A stretch of 6,422 bases of DNA, taken from Pseudaestuariivita sp. (GTDB lineage: Bacteria; Pseudomonadota; Alphaproteobacteria; Rhodobacterales; Rhodobacteraceae). The translations under genes were made by a program, and so were the position numbers. Of the stretch, positions 1 to 6,066 are shown one piece after another. The DNA lies in NCBI GenBank assembly GCA_020629995.1, contig JAHDCH010000155.1, positions 1-6,422 of the forward strand, read 5' to 3'. Below the pieces are notes generated by a model. The model ran no database searches. It worked only from the letters and a program-made list of their open reading frames with translations, and was not told where the DNA came from. Within the stretch, counting starts at the first letter, position 1, and each line of letters begins with the position of its first letter.

Positions 1-1056
1 AAGTTGCACGAGGATTGGGGCACGACGCCGGGGGCCATCGATTGCTGCCTGTCGGTGGCCGATGCCTGGGACGTTCAGGTGATGATCCACACCGACACGC
101 TGAACGAGTCGGGGTTTGTCGAAAACACCGTGGCGGCGATGAAGGGCCGCACCATCCACGCCTTCCATACCGAAGGGGCAGGGGGCGGCCACGCGCCCGA
201 CATCATCAAGATCTGTGGCGAAGAGCATGTGCTGCCCTCGTCCACCAACCCCACGCGCCCCTTCACGGTGAACACGCTCGAAGAGCATCTGGACATGTTG
301 ATGGTGTGCCACCACCTCGACAAATCGATCCCCGAAGACGTGGCTTTTGCCGAGAGCCGCATCCGGCGCGAAACCATCGCCGCCGAAGACATCCTGCACG
401 ACATGGGCGCCTTTTCGATCATCGCCTCCGACAGTCAGGCCATGGGCCGTGTGGGCGAAGTTCTGATCCGCACCTGGCAGACCGCTGACAAGATGAAGAA
501 ACAGCGCGGCCGCCTGCCCGAGGAAACCGGCGACAACGACAATATGCGCGTGCGCCGCTACATCGCCAAATACACGATCAACCCGGCCATCGCCCACGGC
601 CTGTCGCACCAGATCGGCAGCATCGAGGAAGGCAAGCGCGCCGACCTGTGCCTGTGGTCTCCGGCGTTCTTTGGCGTCAAACCTGAAATGGTCCTTTTGG
701 GCGGCACCATCGCCTGCGCCCAGATGGGCGATCCAAATGCCTCGATCCCCACGCCACAGCCTGTCTACACACGCCCCATGTTTGGCGCTTATGGCCGCAG
801 CGTCGAGCACTCGGCGGTGACCTTTGTCGCGGCCGCCGCGCAGGCCGAAGGGATTGGCGACGCGCTGGGCCTCGCCAAACAGACCGTCGCGGTTGAAAAC
901 ACCCGCAACATCGGTAAATCGCATCTCAAACTGAACACGGCGACACCGCAGGTCGAAGTGAACCCCGAAACCTACGAAGTGCGCGCCGATGGCGAACTGC
1001 TCACTTGCGAGCCCGCCGAAGAGCTGCCCATGGCCCAGCGGTATTTCCTGTTTTGA
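1..1056 (+). CDS. ureC: Urease subunit alpha (UreC), 3' part
   Basis: Catalytic subunit of the cytoplasmic nickel urease (urea + water to ammonia and carbamate). The reading frame is open from base 1, so the gene starts upstream; 351 residues are present, matching residues 217-567 of the Klebsiella enzyme in length and order. Codon 1 (AAG) is the lysine carbamylated to bridge the nickel ions (K217 in Klebsiella numbering). Also present are H219 (window residue 3, in LHEDWGTTP), nickel ligands H246 (residue 30, [11 protein letters not shown]) and H272 (residue 56, [14 protein letters not shown]), flap Cys319 and catalytic His320 (residues 103-104, MLMVCHHLD), and ligand Asp360 (residue 144, [12 protein letters not shown]). 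The C-terminus ends PMAQRYFLF, the usual family ending, so the stop is authentic. No frameshift or active-site loss is seen. The next urease gene on this strand, ureE, follows only after 454 bp, a gap filled by an opposite-strand ORF. Confidence 0.99.
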   Translation, partial: KLHEDWGTTPGAIDCCLSVADAWDVQVMIHTDTLNESGFVENTVAAMKGRTIHAFHTEGAGGGHAPDIIKICGEEHVLPSSTNPTRPFTVNTLEEHLDMLMVCHHLDKSIPEDVAFAESRIRRETIAAEDILHDMGAFSIIASDSQAMGRVGEVLIRTWQTADKMKKQRGRLPEETGDNDNMRVRRYIAKYTINPAIAHGLSHQIGSIEEGKRADLCLWSPAFFGVKPEMVLLGGTIACAQMGDPNASIPTPQPVYTRPMFGAYGRSVEHSAVTFVAAAAQAEGIGDALGLAKQTVAVENTRNIGKSHLKLNTATPQVEVNPETYEVRADGELLTCEPAEELPMAQRYFLF

Positions 1057-1069
1057 TGCGCCCGCCGGC

Positions 1070-1402
1070 CTACCAGGTGCCGCGCATGTCTGCGCAGGTG
1101 CGCACCGTCGCGACAGGTTCGCGCGGTTGCTTCGGGACAGGTGTGATGTCGAACACCATATCCTCTCGCGTTGTCCAGATTGCCGGATCCATCCGCACCT
1201 CGGGCGCCAGCTTGGCGGGATCAATCGCGGATATGCTGCTGCGGCAAAGGTTCAGAACATGTGCCCCACCGCTTATCGGGCCGTTCGGCCGCCGGGCCAG
1301 TATCGCAGCCTGCAACTGCCGTTCTTCGGCACGCAGCGCACGCAATTCGGACTGCACGCTGGCAAGCGCGTCCACAAGGCGGGAAAGGGCGATCTGTGAC
1401 AT
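1070..1402 (-). CDS. Hypothetical coiled-coil protein, antisense in the urease operon
   Basis: Not a family I recognise. The frame gives 110 residues from an ATG at 1402 (MSQIALSRLVDAL); GGGGA lies about 11 bases upstream, a slightly long but usable ribosome site. In-frame starts further up (1423, 1549) would reach into or past the ureE start, so I prefer 1402. Residues 3-37 form a probable amphipathic coiled coil with hydrophobic residues at heptad spacing and the core ELRALRAEERQLQAAIL. The C-terminal part is proline- and charge-rich with a WTTRED motif near residue 78; no signal peptide or membrane segment is visible. Codon choice (GCC, CTG, CGC, GAA, CAG) resembles the neighbouring genes, which favours this strand over the competing + strand frames in the same place. 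It is convergent with ureC (13 bp between stops) and divergent from ureE (108 bp between starts). Function unknown; a role in urease is only a guess from position. Confidence 0.6.
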   Translation of the reverse strand: MSQIALSRLVDALASVQSELRALRAEERQLQAAILARRPNGPISGGAHVLNLCRSSISAIDPAKLAPEVRMDPAIWTTREDMVFDITPVPKQPREPVATVRTCADMRGTW

Positions 1403-1447
1403 AAGCCCAGAATTCCCCAACATGCTTAACGAAACGCAAACGCGGGC

Positions 1448-1466
1448 CGGCCACAGCCGATTTTTT
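1448..1466 (+). terminator. Weak terminator-like stem and T6 upstream of ureE
   Basis: A 4-bp stem CGGC/GCCG (1448-1451 with 1456-1459) closes a CACA loop and is followed by one A and six T residues (1461-1466) on the + strand, 44 bases before the ureE start. The stem is short, so this could be a weak attenuating or pausing signal for transcripts arriving from ureC, or chance. A pyrimidine-rich tract (about 1469-1491) follows it. Confidence 0.25.
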
Positions 1467-1510
1467 CGCCCTCCGCTTCCCTTTTCTTTCCAGACCGAAG
1501 ATCCGCACTC

Positions 1511-1984
1511 ATGACCCTGATCGCCCGCACCTATCTTGACCACGGGCATGGCCCTGCCTCGGACACGCTAGAACTGACGTATGACGCGCGGTTCCTGCGG
1601 CGTAAGGTGTTGGTCACGACCCGTGGCGCCGAGCTTTTGGTGGACCTCAAGCAAACGACGTCGCTGGATCATGGTGGACGGCTGGTGACAGAAAGCGGCG
1701 ACCAGATCGAGGTACAGGCCGCGGCCGAGGGTTTGCTGGAAATCACTGCGCAGGATCTCACCAGGGTCGCCTGGCATATCGGCAACCGCCATACGCCCTG
1801 CCAGATCGAGGCCGGCCGGCTGCTCATCCAGAGCGATCCGGTGATGGCCGCGATGCTCGATCACCTTGGCGCCGCGACGCGCCAGGTTACCGAACCCTTC
1901 ACACCCGAAGGCGGGGCCTATGGCCATGGACGCACCCACAGTCATGACCACGGCAATACGCTGCACACACATGCGCACGGCTGA
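1511..1984 (+). CDS. ureE: Urease accessory protein UreE (nickel metallochaperone)
   Basis: UreE binds nickel in the cytoplasm and hands it to the UreG-UreF-UreD complex assembled on apo-urease. The 157-residue length is normal. The N-terminal half is the beta-rich peptide-binding domain; the C-terminal half has the conserved GNRH (residues 91-94), whose histidine is the dimer-interface nickel ligand (His96 in Klebsiella), followed by PCQIE. The C-terminus is a short His-rich tail with seven histidines between residues 139 and 157 (GHGRTHSHDHG, then HTHAHG), typical of nickel-storing UreE. The start is the first ATG of the frame and fits the family N-terminus; upstream there is only a poor ribosome site (GAAG about 10 bases away). 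Its 3' end overlaps the chosen ureF start by 14 bp, suggesting coupled translation. Unlike a tightly packed operon, it sits 454 bp after ureC. Confidence 0.97.
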   Translation: MTLIARTYLDHGHGPASDTLELTYDARFLRRKVLVTTRGAELLVDLKQTTSLDHGGRLVTESGDQIEVQAAAEGLLEITAQDLTRVAWHIGNRHTPCQIEAGRLLIQSDPVMAAMLDHLGAATRQVTEPFTPEGGAYGHGRTHSHDHGNTLHTHAHG

Positions 1985-2603
1985 CCTTCTGACGCTTCAG
2001 CAATGGCTCTCTCCGGCCTATCCGCTGGGCAGTTTCGCCTATTCGCATGGGCTCGAAGCTGAAATCGCCCAAGGTCGTGTTGCGGATGCCGCGTCTCTTG
2101 CTGATTGGCTGAGCGGGGTCCTGACCTTTGGCGCCGGCCGCTGCGATGCTCTCCTGATCCGCGGCGCCGCGGGTGGCGCACTGGCTCAATCGGATGCTCT
2201 GGCCCGCGCTCTTGCGCCTTCTGCGGAACGGCTGAAGGAAACGCTGGATCAAGGGGTCGCGTTTCAGCGCACGACTGCTGCGATCTGGGGCACCGATCCC
2301 TCGCCCTATCCGCTTCCGGTTGCCTTTGGCCATGCGCTGACCCAGCAAGACCTGCCTCTGACGCCAGCCATTGCGCTCTACCTTCAGGCCTTTGCCTCCA
2401 ATCTCGTCTCCTGCGCCGTCCGCCTTGTCCCGCTTGGCCAAACCGAAGGGCAAACCGTCCTCGCTGGTTTGGCTTCTCTTTGCGCCGTCATCGCTCAGGA
2501 CACCGAAGGGCAAAGCCTCGACGACATCGGCTCGTCCGCCTTTCTGGCTGACATCGCCTCGATGCAGCATGAAACCCTTTCGCCCCGGGTGTTCCTGACG
2601 TGA
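1971..2603 (+). CDS. ureF: Urease accessory protein UreF
   Basis: UreF bridges UreD (UreH) and UreG in the nickel-insertion complex and is thought to gate the GTPase cycle of UreG. The product is 210 residues, at the short end of the family, and all-helical in known structures. Conserved marks are [21 protein letters not shown] (about residues 9-29), the central [18 protein letters not shown] (residues 144-161), and the C-terminal [11 protein letters not shown], corresponding to the family ending that usually reads HE-x-x-x-x-RLF. I chose the ATG at 1971 because the family N-terminus begins just before [10 protein letters not shown]. It has a poor ribosome site and lies inside the His-tail codons of ureE, so translational coupling is likely. 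An in-frame ATG at 1920 has a better purine-rich leader (GAAGG eight or so bases upstream) and would add 17 residues. A 13-bp direct repeat lies in the 3' half. Confidence 0.96.
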   Translation: MRTADLLTLQQWLSPAYPLGSFAYSHGLEAEIAQGRVADAASLADWLSGVLTFGAGRCDALLIRGAAGGALAQSDALARALAPSAERLKETLDQGVAFQRTTAAIWGTDPSPYPLPVAFGHALTQQDLPLTPAIALYLQAFASNLVSCAVRLVPLGQTEGQTVLAGLASLCAVIAQDTEGQSLDDIGSSAFLADIASMQHETLSPRVFLT

Positions 2604-2642
2604 CCTGTCTGGCCCCTCCTTCTTCTGGCCCCAAATATCCCG

Positions 2643-2672
2643 GGGAGCGCGAGGGGCTGGCCCCTCGCTCCC
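2643..2672 (+). repeat. Strong GC hairpin between ureF and ureG
   Basis: In the 109-bp gap between ureF and ureG, the left arm 2643-2657 (GGGAGCGCGAGGGGC) pairs with the right arm 2660-2672 (GCCCCTCGCTCCC), leaving a 2-base bulge near 2649-2650 and a tiny CTGG loop. No T-run follows, so it is not a standard intrinsic terminator. The flank CTTCTGGCCCCAAATATCC (about 2622-2640) plus a GC hairpin resembles intergenic elements I remember as recurring in Rhodobacteraceae genomes; that is recall, not a search. Possible roles are mRNA processing, 3'-end protection of the upstream message, or partial termination that sets the UreF:UreG ratio. Confidence 0.6.
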
Positions 2673-2702
2673 ACCCTCACACATGTCCTTCCGTTGCAAT
2701 TC

Positions 2703-2707
2703 AGGAG
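2703..2707 (+). promoter_or_regulatory. Ribosome binding site of ureG
   Basis: AGGAG stands five bases before the ATG at 2713. It decides the start: the in-frame ATG at 2683 has no such site and would add ten residues that do not look like a UreG N-terminus. This is the best ribosome site of the three urease accessory genes here. Confidence 0.85.
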
Positions 2708-2712
2708 CTTCC

Positions 2713-3357
2713 ATGACCTCTCCCCATGGCCCATTGCGTGTGGGTATCGGCGGTCCCGTCGGTGCCGGCAAAACCACCCTGACCGCAGCTCTTGCCCGTG
2801 CGCTGAGCCCGCATCTGTCGGTGGGCGCGATCACCAATGACATCTACACGCAGGAAGACGCCGAAGCGCTGATGCGGATGCAGGCGCTTCCGCTGGACCG
2901 GATCATCGGAGTTGAAACGGGCGGGTGCCCGCACACGGCGATCCGCGAAGACGCGTCGATCAACCTTGCCGCCGTTGCCGAAATGACAAACCGCCACCCC
3001 GATGTTGACGTGGTGCTGATCGAATCCGGCGGCGACAACCTGTCGGCCACCTTCAGCCCCGAACTGGCCGACGTGACCCTCTATGTCATTGACGTGGCCG
3101 CGGGCGAAGAGATCCCGCGCAAGGGTGGCCCGGCGATCACACGGTCGGACCTGTTGATCATAAACAAGACCGATCTCGCGCCGCATGTCGGCGCATCGCT
3201 AGAGGTCATGCAGCGCGATGCAACCCGGGTGCGTGACGGGCGGCCGTTCCTGTTCACAGCCCTGCGCAAGGGCGAAGGCGTGGCCGAGGTGGTGGCCCAT
3301 CTGGCACGGCTGGGCGGATTGCCTTTGCCGGCCGACGCAGCTGCGCTTACTGGCTGA
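2713..3357 (+). CDS. ureG: Urease accessory GTPase UreG
   Basis: UreG is the SIMIBI-class GTPase that carries nickel from UreE and powers its delivery into urease together with UreF and UreD. The 214-residue length is typical. Motifs in order: P-loop [11 protein letters not shown] (residues 13-23, Lys20), [10 protein letters not shown] (41-50), the nickel/zinc-binding Cys-Pro-His in [10 protein letters not shown] (71-80, with C72 and H74), ESGGDNL (105-111), and the guanine-specificity motif NKTD (151-154). All key residues are intact, so it should be functional. It follows ureF by 109 bp, a gap containing a strong hairpin, and has its own good ribosome site, so it may be made at a different level from UreF. 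It is the last urease gene here: its 3' end overlaps by 11 bp the 3' end of the opposite-strand oxidoreductase, leaving no room for a separate terminator between them. Confidence 0.98.
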   Translation: MTSPHGPLRVGIGGPVGAGKTTLTAALARALSPHLSVGAITNDIYTQEDAEALMRMQALPLDRIIGVETGGCPHTAIREDASINLAAVAEMTNRHPDVDVVLIESGGDNLSATFSPELADVTLYVIDVAAGEEIPRKGGPAITRSDLLIINKTDLAPHVGASLEVMQRDATRVRDGRPFLFTALRKGEGVAEVVAHLARLGGLPLPADAAALTG

Positions 3358-4420
3358 ACCGCGTTGGCGACAGCGCGGCCACGGTCGTCTGATCCAGCGT
3401 GGTCGCCGCGCCCTCTACCAGCTCGGCCAGCAGGGCCGAGGCCGCAACGCAGGTCTGAAAGCCATACCCGCCCTGGCCCGCGCACCAATAGAACCCCATT
3501 TGCACCGGGTCGCGCCCGATCACCAGCGCTCGGTCGGGTGCAAAAGTGCGCAGCCCGGCCCAGCTGTGCTCGACCCGGGTGACGGGTTCCGTCACCATTT
3601 CCTCGTACCGCGCCAGACCTTCTGCCAGCACCATGTCGTCGGGCCAGGCATCCATCGGTTTGCTGGGGTCCTCTTCGGACGGCGAAACCAGCCATTTGCC
3701 CGCGTCGGGTTTGGCGTACCACGCCTCGTTTACGCCATCGACAAAGGGCCATCCTGTCACGTCATGGCTGCCCGGCGCAGGCAGCCGCGCGATCGAGCGG
3801 CGAAAGGGTTGCAATCCGATCGGCGCGGCACCGGCCATGCGGGCGATGTCATCGGCCCATGCGCCGCCCGCGTTGATCAGGATGTCGGCGCTCCACTCGC
3901 GCTCGCCGCTGGTGACCTGCCAGCGCCCACCGTCGCGGGTGATCGCCTCGGCCCGCACGCCCGTCTCGAACCGCGCGCCCGCGTCCAGAGCCTGCCTGCG
4001 GAACGCCTGCAGCAAGCGGTCGGTGTCGAGGTCAAACATGTCCGGGCGATAGGCGGCATGCGCCACATGTTGCGGTGACAGGATCGGGATCAGGCCCCGC
4101 GCTTCGGTGACCGAAATCCTGTCCAGCCCAAACGCGCGCGCCTCGTTCGCGTGATCTTCCGCCTCGTCCGGCCGACCCACCAGCAGCATGCCCCGCGAGC
4201 TCAGGATGTCATTTTCGTGCAGGAATGCGGCGCTGGCCGAATTAAGGGCGCGCACGGTGGCGTTGCCGTAATCCTCGATAAACGCCGCCGCGGATCGACC
4301 CGAGGCGTGATAGCCCAGTGCCTCTTCCGCCTCGATCAGCGTCACGCTGGCTGAGTGCGACAGGCGCGCCGCCGCCGAGACCCCGGCGATGCCGCCGCCG
4401 ATCACAAGGATGTCGGTCAT
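3347..4420 (-). CDS. FAD-dependent oxidoreductase, D-arginine dehydrogenase-like (DAO family)
   Basis: A 357-residue cytoplasmic flavoenzyme of the D-amino-acid-oxidase (DadA/glycine oxidase) family. The N-terminal ADP-binding motif is [12 protein letters not shown] (residues 6-17), with the acidic end of strand 2 at [16 protein letters not shown] (36-45) is the flavin-site loop. Compared from memory with Pseudomonas aeruginosa D-arginine dehydrogenase, the match runs end to end: LQPFRR (203-208, R208 for R222), WYAKPDAG (Y235 for Y249), HSWAGLRTF (R291 for R305) and QGGYGFQT (316-323). These arginines bind the substrate carboxylate, so an alpha-amino or alpha-imino acid substrate is likely. 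The residues for the arginine side chain differ: H48 becomes A46 and E87 becomes M78. The exact substrate is therefore unknown; a more hydrophobic D-amino acid is a guess. It starts within the last codons of the upstream aldo/keto reductase (ATGA, 4-bp overlap), so the two are co-translated. Confidence 0.9.
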   Translation of the reverse strand: MTDILVIGGGIAGVSAAARLSHSASVTLIEAEEALGYHASGRSAAAFIEDYGNATVRALNSASAAFLHENDILSSRGMLLVGRPDEAEDHANEARAFGLDRISVTEARGLIPILSPQHVAHAAYRPDMFDLDTDRLLQAFRRQALDAGARFETGVRAEAITRDGGRWQVTSGEREWSADILINAGGAWADDIARMAGAAPIGLQPFRRSIARLPAPGSHDVTGWPFVDGVNEAWYAKPDAGKWLVSPSEEDPSKPMDAWPDDMVLAEGLARYEEMVTEPVTRVEHSWAGLRTFAPDRALVIGRDPVQMGFYWCAGQGGYGFQTCVAASALLAELVEGAATTLDQTTVAALSPTRFSQ

Positions 4421-5349
4421 TGCTCTTCGATCCGGTCGGTTGCCGGGGGCGGCGCCGGGCTGAGTGCCGAGACCGCGGCATAGAGCGCATCGTCGATTTC
4501 GAACCCGGCCGCTGCAAGTGACACGCCCAGCTGTTCCGGCGCGCTGGCCGAAACGATGGGGCCGGTGACGCCGGGGTGCCTTGCGGCCCAGGCCACGGCG
4601 AGCGTTTCGGGCGCAGCGCCTCGCGCATCAGCCAAATCGGCCAGCCCGCGCGCCGCATCATGCATCCAGCCCGGCGCATACCGGGCGGCATAGCGGCTGT
4701 CTTCGGTCAGTCGCCCGGACCCGCCGCTGACATATTTCCCGGTCAGCAGCCCGCCACCCAGCGGCGAATAGGGAAAGACGGCGATCTGTTCGGCCTGCGC
4801 CATCGGCAGAAGTTCGACTTCGGCCTGCCGTTTGACCAGGCTGTACATCGGCTGAATGGCATCGATCCGGGTGCCGTGGGCGGCGGCAAGGGCCTGCGCC
4901 TTCATCACTTGCCACGCGGCAAAGTTCGACACGCCCAGATAGCGCACCGCGCCGCCCGCCTGCAGTTGGGCAAGCGCACCGATCGTCTCATCCAGCGGTG
5001 TCGCGTCATCGAACCGGTGCAGATACAGCAGGTCGATCACCTCCAGCCCCATGCGTTTGCGGCTGGTGTCCACGCTTTCGATCAGGTTGGCGCGGGTGGC
5101 CGGCCGGTCATAGGCGGCCTTGGTCGCGACAAAGACCTGGTCCCGTTCCGAGGCGATCTGGCGGCCCAGGATCGTTTCGGACTGTCCGCCGGTATAAAGA
5201 AACGCGGTATCAAAGGCGTTGAAGCCCGCCGCGCGGCATTGCGCATACATCGCATCCGATGCGGCCGCGTCTGCCTTGCCGCCGTATTGCATGGTGCCGA
5301 ACATCAGGCTCGACAGCGCTGTGCCCGCAAGCGTGGTCATCTGGGTCAT
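4417..5349 (-). CDS. Aldo/keto reductase family oxidoreductase
   Basis: A 310-residue TIM-barrel NAD(P)H-dependent reductase of small carbonyl compounds; the precise substrate cannot be read from the sequence. The catalytic tetrad is complete: Asp47 in AFDTAFLY, Tyr52, Lys77 in VATKAAY, and His111 in LLYLHRFD. Further family marks are GVSNFAAWQ (139-147), the QPMYSLVKRQAE stretch of strand 6, and FPYSPLGGGLLTGKY, which contacts the cofactor. The short spacing and the SPLGGGLLTGKY motif place it with bacterial YajO/Tas-type reductases rather than the xylose-reductase type. The start at 5349 is the first ATG; a second ATG three codons on (5340) is equally possible, and neither has a clear ribosome site. 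It is the first gene of a two-gene operon, overlapping the downstream FAD enzyme by 4 bp (ATGA). The pairing suggests linked amine or keto-acid metabolism, which is inference. Confidence 0.93.
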   Translation of the reverse strand: MTQMTTLAGTALSSLMFGTMQYGGKADAAASDAMYAQCRAAGFNAFDTAFLYTGGQSETILGRQIASERDQVFVATKAAYDRPATRANLIESVDTSRKRMGLEVIDLLYLHRFDDATPLDETIGALAQLQAGGAVRYLGVSNFAAWQVMKAQALAAAHGTRIDAIQPMYSLVKRQAEVELLPMAQAEQIAVFPYSPLGGGLLTGKYVSGGSGRLTEDSRYAARYAPGWMHDAARGLADLADARGAAPETLAVAWAARHPGVTGPIVSASAPEQLGVSLAAAGFEIDDALYAAVSALSPAPPPATDRIEEQ

Positions 5350-5494
5350 GGCCGCAGGATGAAGGATCGGCGGTGCGTGTCAACGTGATCTGTGTGTGGG
5401 TCTGGGGGGCGGGGTTTGTATGGAATGCCCAGTGTGCGGACGAAGCGGAATCGAAGTAGAGAGTGGCAATGTCCGGTTTCCATCGCTCCGCAGT
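5350..5494. other. Intergenic region upstream of the aldo/keto reductase
   Basis: 145 bp between two tandem - strand genes. It must hold the 3' end of the small gene at 5495-5857 and probably the promoter of the reductase operon, but I find neither a hairpin with a T-run nor convincing -35/-10 boxes. A + strand frame here begins with a CMECPVCG-like stretch but does not look like a real gene. Confidence 0.5.
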
Positions 5495-5857
5495 CTATCG
5501 TGGGTTCATCCAACAATCGTGACGGTCGAAAAACAATACTTCACCCCGCTCCTTGCTACCTGTTTCCAAAAAAGGCAACGGAGGTTCTATCATGACAATC
5601 AAATGGGAACCAGCGTCCTCCGGTTTGGCAGTGGAAAGTAGAACTCCATCATTCTCAACTTCCCATTCGTTTTCCTGAGCCAAGCGCATTAATTGCTCTT
5701 TCGTCACGCACCTTGATGCAGCGGCGTCACCAACAAAGTCGGCATATGCACGCCAAGCGTTTCGCGACTGTTCAAGACTTCTCGCTTCAAACCAAAAGTT
5801 CGCTGCAGCCAGCGAAACAAAGAGCACCAAGGCTGGAAGAATAAATTTGGCTCTCAC
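5495..5857 (-). CDS. Small membrane-anchored or exported hypothetical protein
   Basis: Family not recognised. 120 residues start at GTG 5857, preceded by GAGGG about nine bases upstream, which supports the start. Residues 5-20 (FILPALVLFVSLAAAN) form one hydrophobic segment after a short basic N-terminus: either a signal anchor or a signal peptide (cleavage near the SLAAAN stretch is possible). The rest is soluble and mixed in charge, with two cysteines (C50 in ASRCVTKEQ and C115 in DRHDCWMN) that could form a disulfide outside the membrane. Hand-counted GC over 5521-5820 is about 49% (148 of 300), clearly below the roughly 70% in a sample line near 3301, so the gene may be a later acquisition. 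It sits alone between a terminator on its upstream side and the reductase operon 145 bp downstream. No function can be offered. Confidence 0.75.
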   Translation of the reverse strand: MRAKFILPALVLFVSLAAANFWFEARSLEQSRNAWRAYADFVGDAAASRCVTKEQLMRLAQENEWEVENDGVLLSTAKPEDAGSHLIVMIEPPLPFLETGSKERGEVLFFDRHDCWMNPR

Positions 5858-6009
5858 CGCAGGAGGCCCTCAAAATGTATCATTGCATCACGAGGCATAG
5901 CAGACTTTCGCGCAAATCGCAGCATTCGGCAGATTGGGCTCTAAGAGGCCATCGGTTCGCCGATTGCGCGCAAATAGTAAAACTGCCCCAGCCAAACCAT
6001 GCGTTCCAC
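5858..6009. other. Intergenic spacer with short repeats
   Basis: Probable promoter region of the 5495-5857 gene, though no clear sigma-70 boxes can be picked. It contains a perfect small hairpin, ATCGG-TTCG-CCGAT (5951-5964), and GCGCAAAT twice (5910-5917 and 5968-5975). No tRNA fold and no plausible gene is seen. Confidence 0.5.
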
Positions 6010-6039
6010 AAAAAAAACCCCGCCCAATCCTGGGCGGGG
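6010..6039 (-). terminator. Intrinsic terminator of the BMP-protein gene
   Basis: A perfect 8-bp GC stem (CCCCGCCC at 6018-6025 with GGGCGGGG at 6032-6039) closes a 6-base loop. Read on the - strand it is followed by eight T residues (A8 at 6010-6017 on the + strand). It lies 27 bases past the stop codon of the BMP-family gene, exactly where a rho-independent terminator belongs. It should insulate the downstream small gene from that transcript. Confidence 0.95.
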
Positions 6040-6066
6040 CTTCAAAATTCTCGGTGAGGCGGCCTC

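Noticed and set aside
989..1514. Several + strand frames between ureC and ureE (starts 989, 1005, 1171)
   Set aside because: They are Arg/Ala/Cys-rich translations typical of shadows in GC-rich DNA; the - strand frame in the same place has sensible codons and a coiled-coil pattern.
2643..2672. Calling the ureF-ureG hairpin a rho-independent terminator
   Set aside because: No T-run follows on the + strand (next bases ACCCTCACAC) nor a matching A-run for the other strand, and ureG directly follows.
1899..2843. 314-residue - strand frame antisense to ureE, ureF and ureG
   Set aside because: It is antisense to clearly recognised urease genes and has a low-complexity Arg/Gly/Pro composition.
3218..4078. 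286-residue + strand frame across the ureG end and oxidoreductase
   Set aside because: It is the complement shadow of the FAD enzyme, whose motifs are unambiguous on the - strand.
5396..5641. + strand frame of 81 residues starting MGLGGGVCMECPVCG, resembling the start of a zinc ribbon
   Set aside because: Only one cysteine cluster is present with no second CxxC partner, there is no ribosome site, and it overlaps the better-supported - strand gene with a hydrophobic N-terminus.
5930..6005. Possible tRNA because of GGTTCGCC in the spacer
   Set aside because: The motif is part of a simple 5-bp hairpin; no acceptor, D or anticodon arms can be paired around it.
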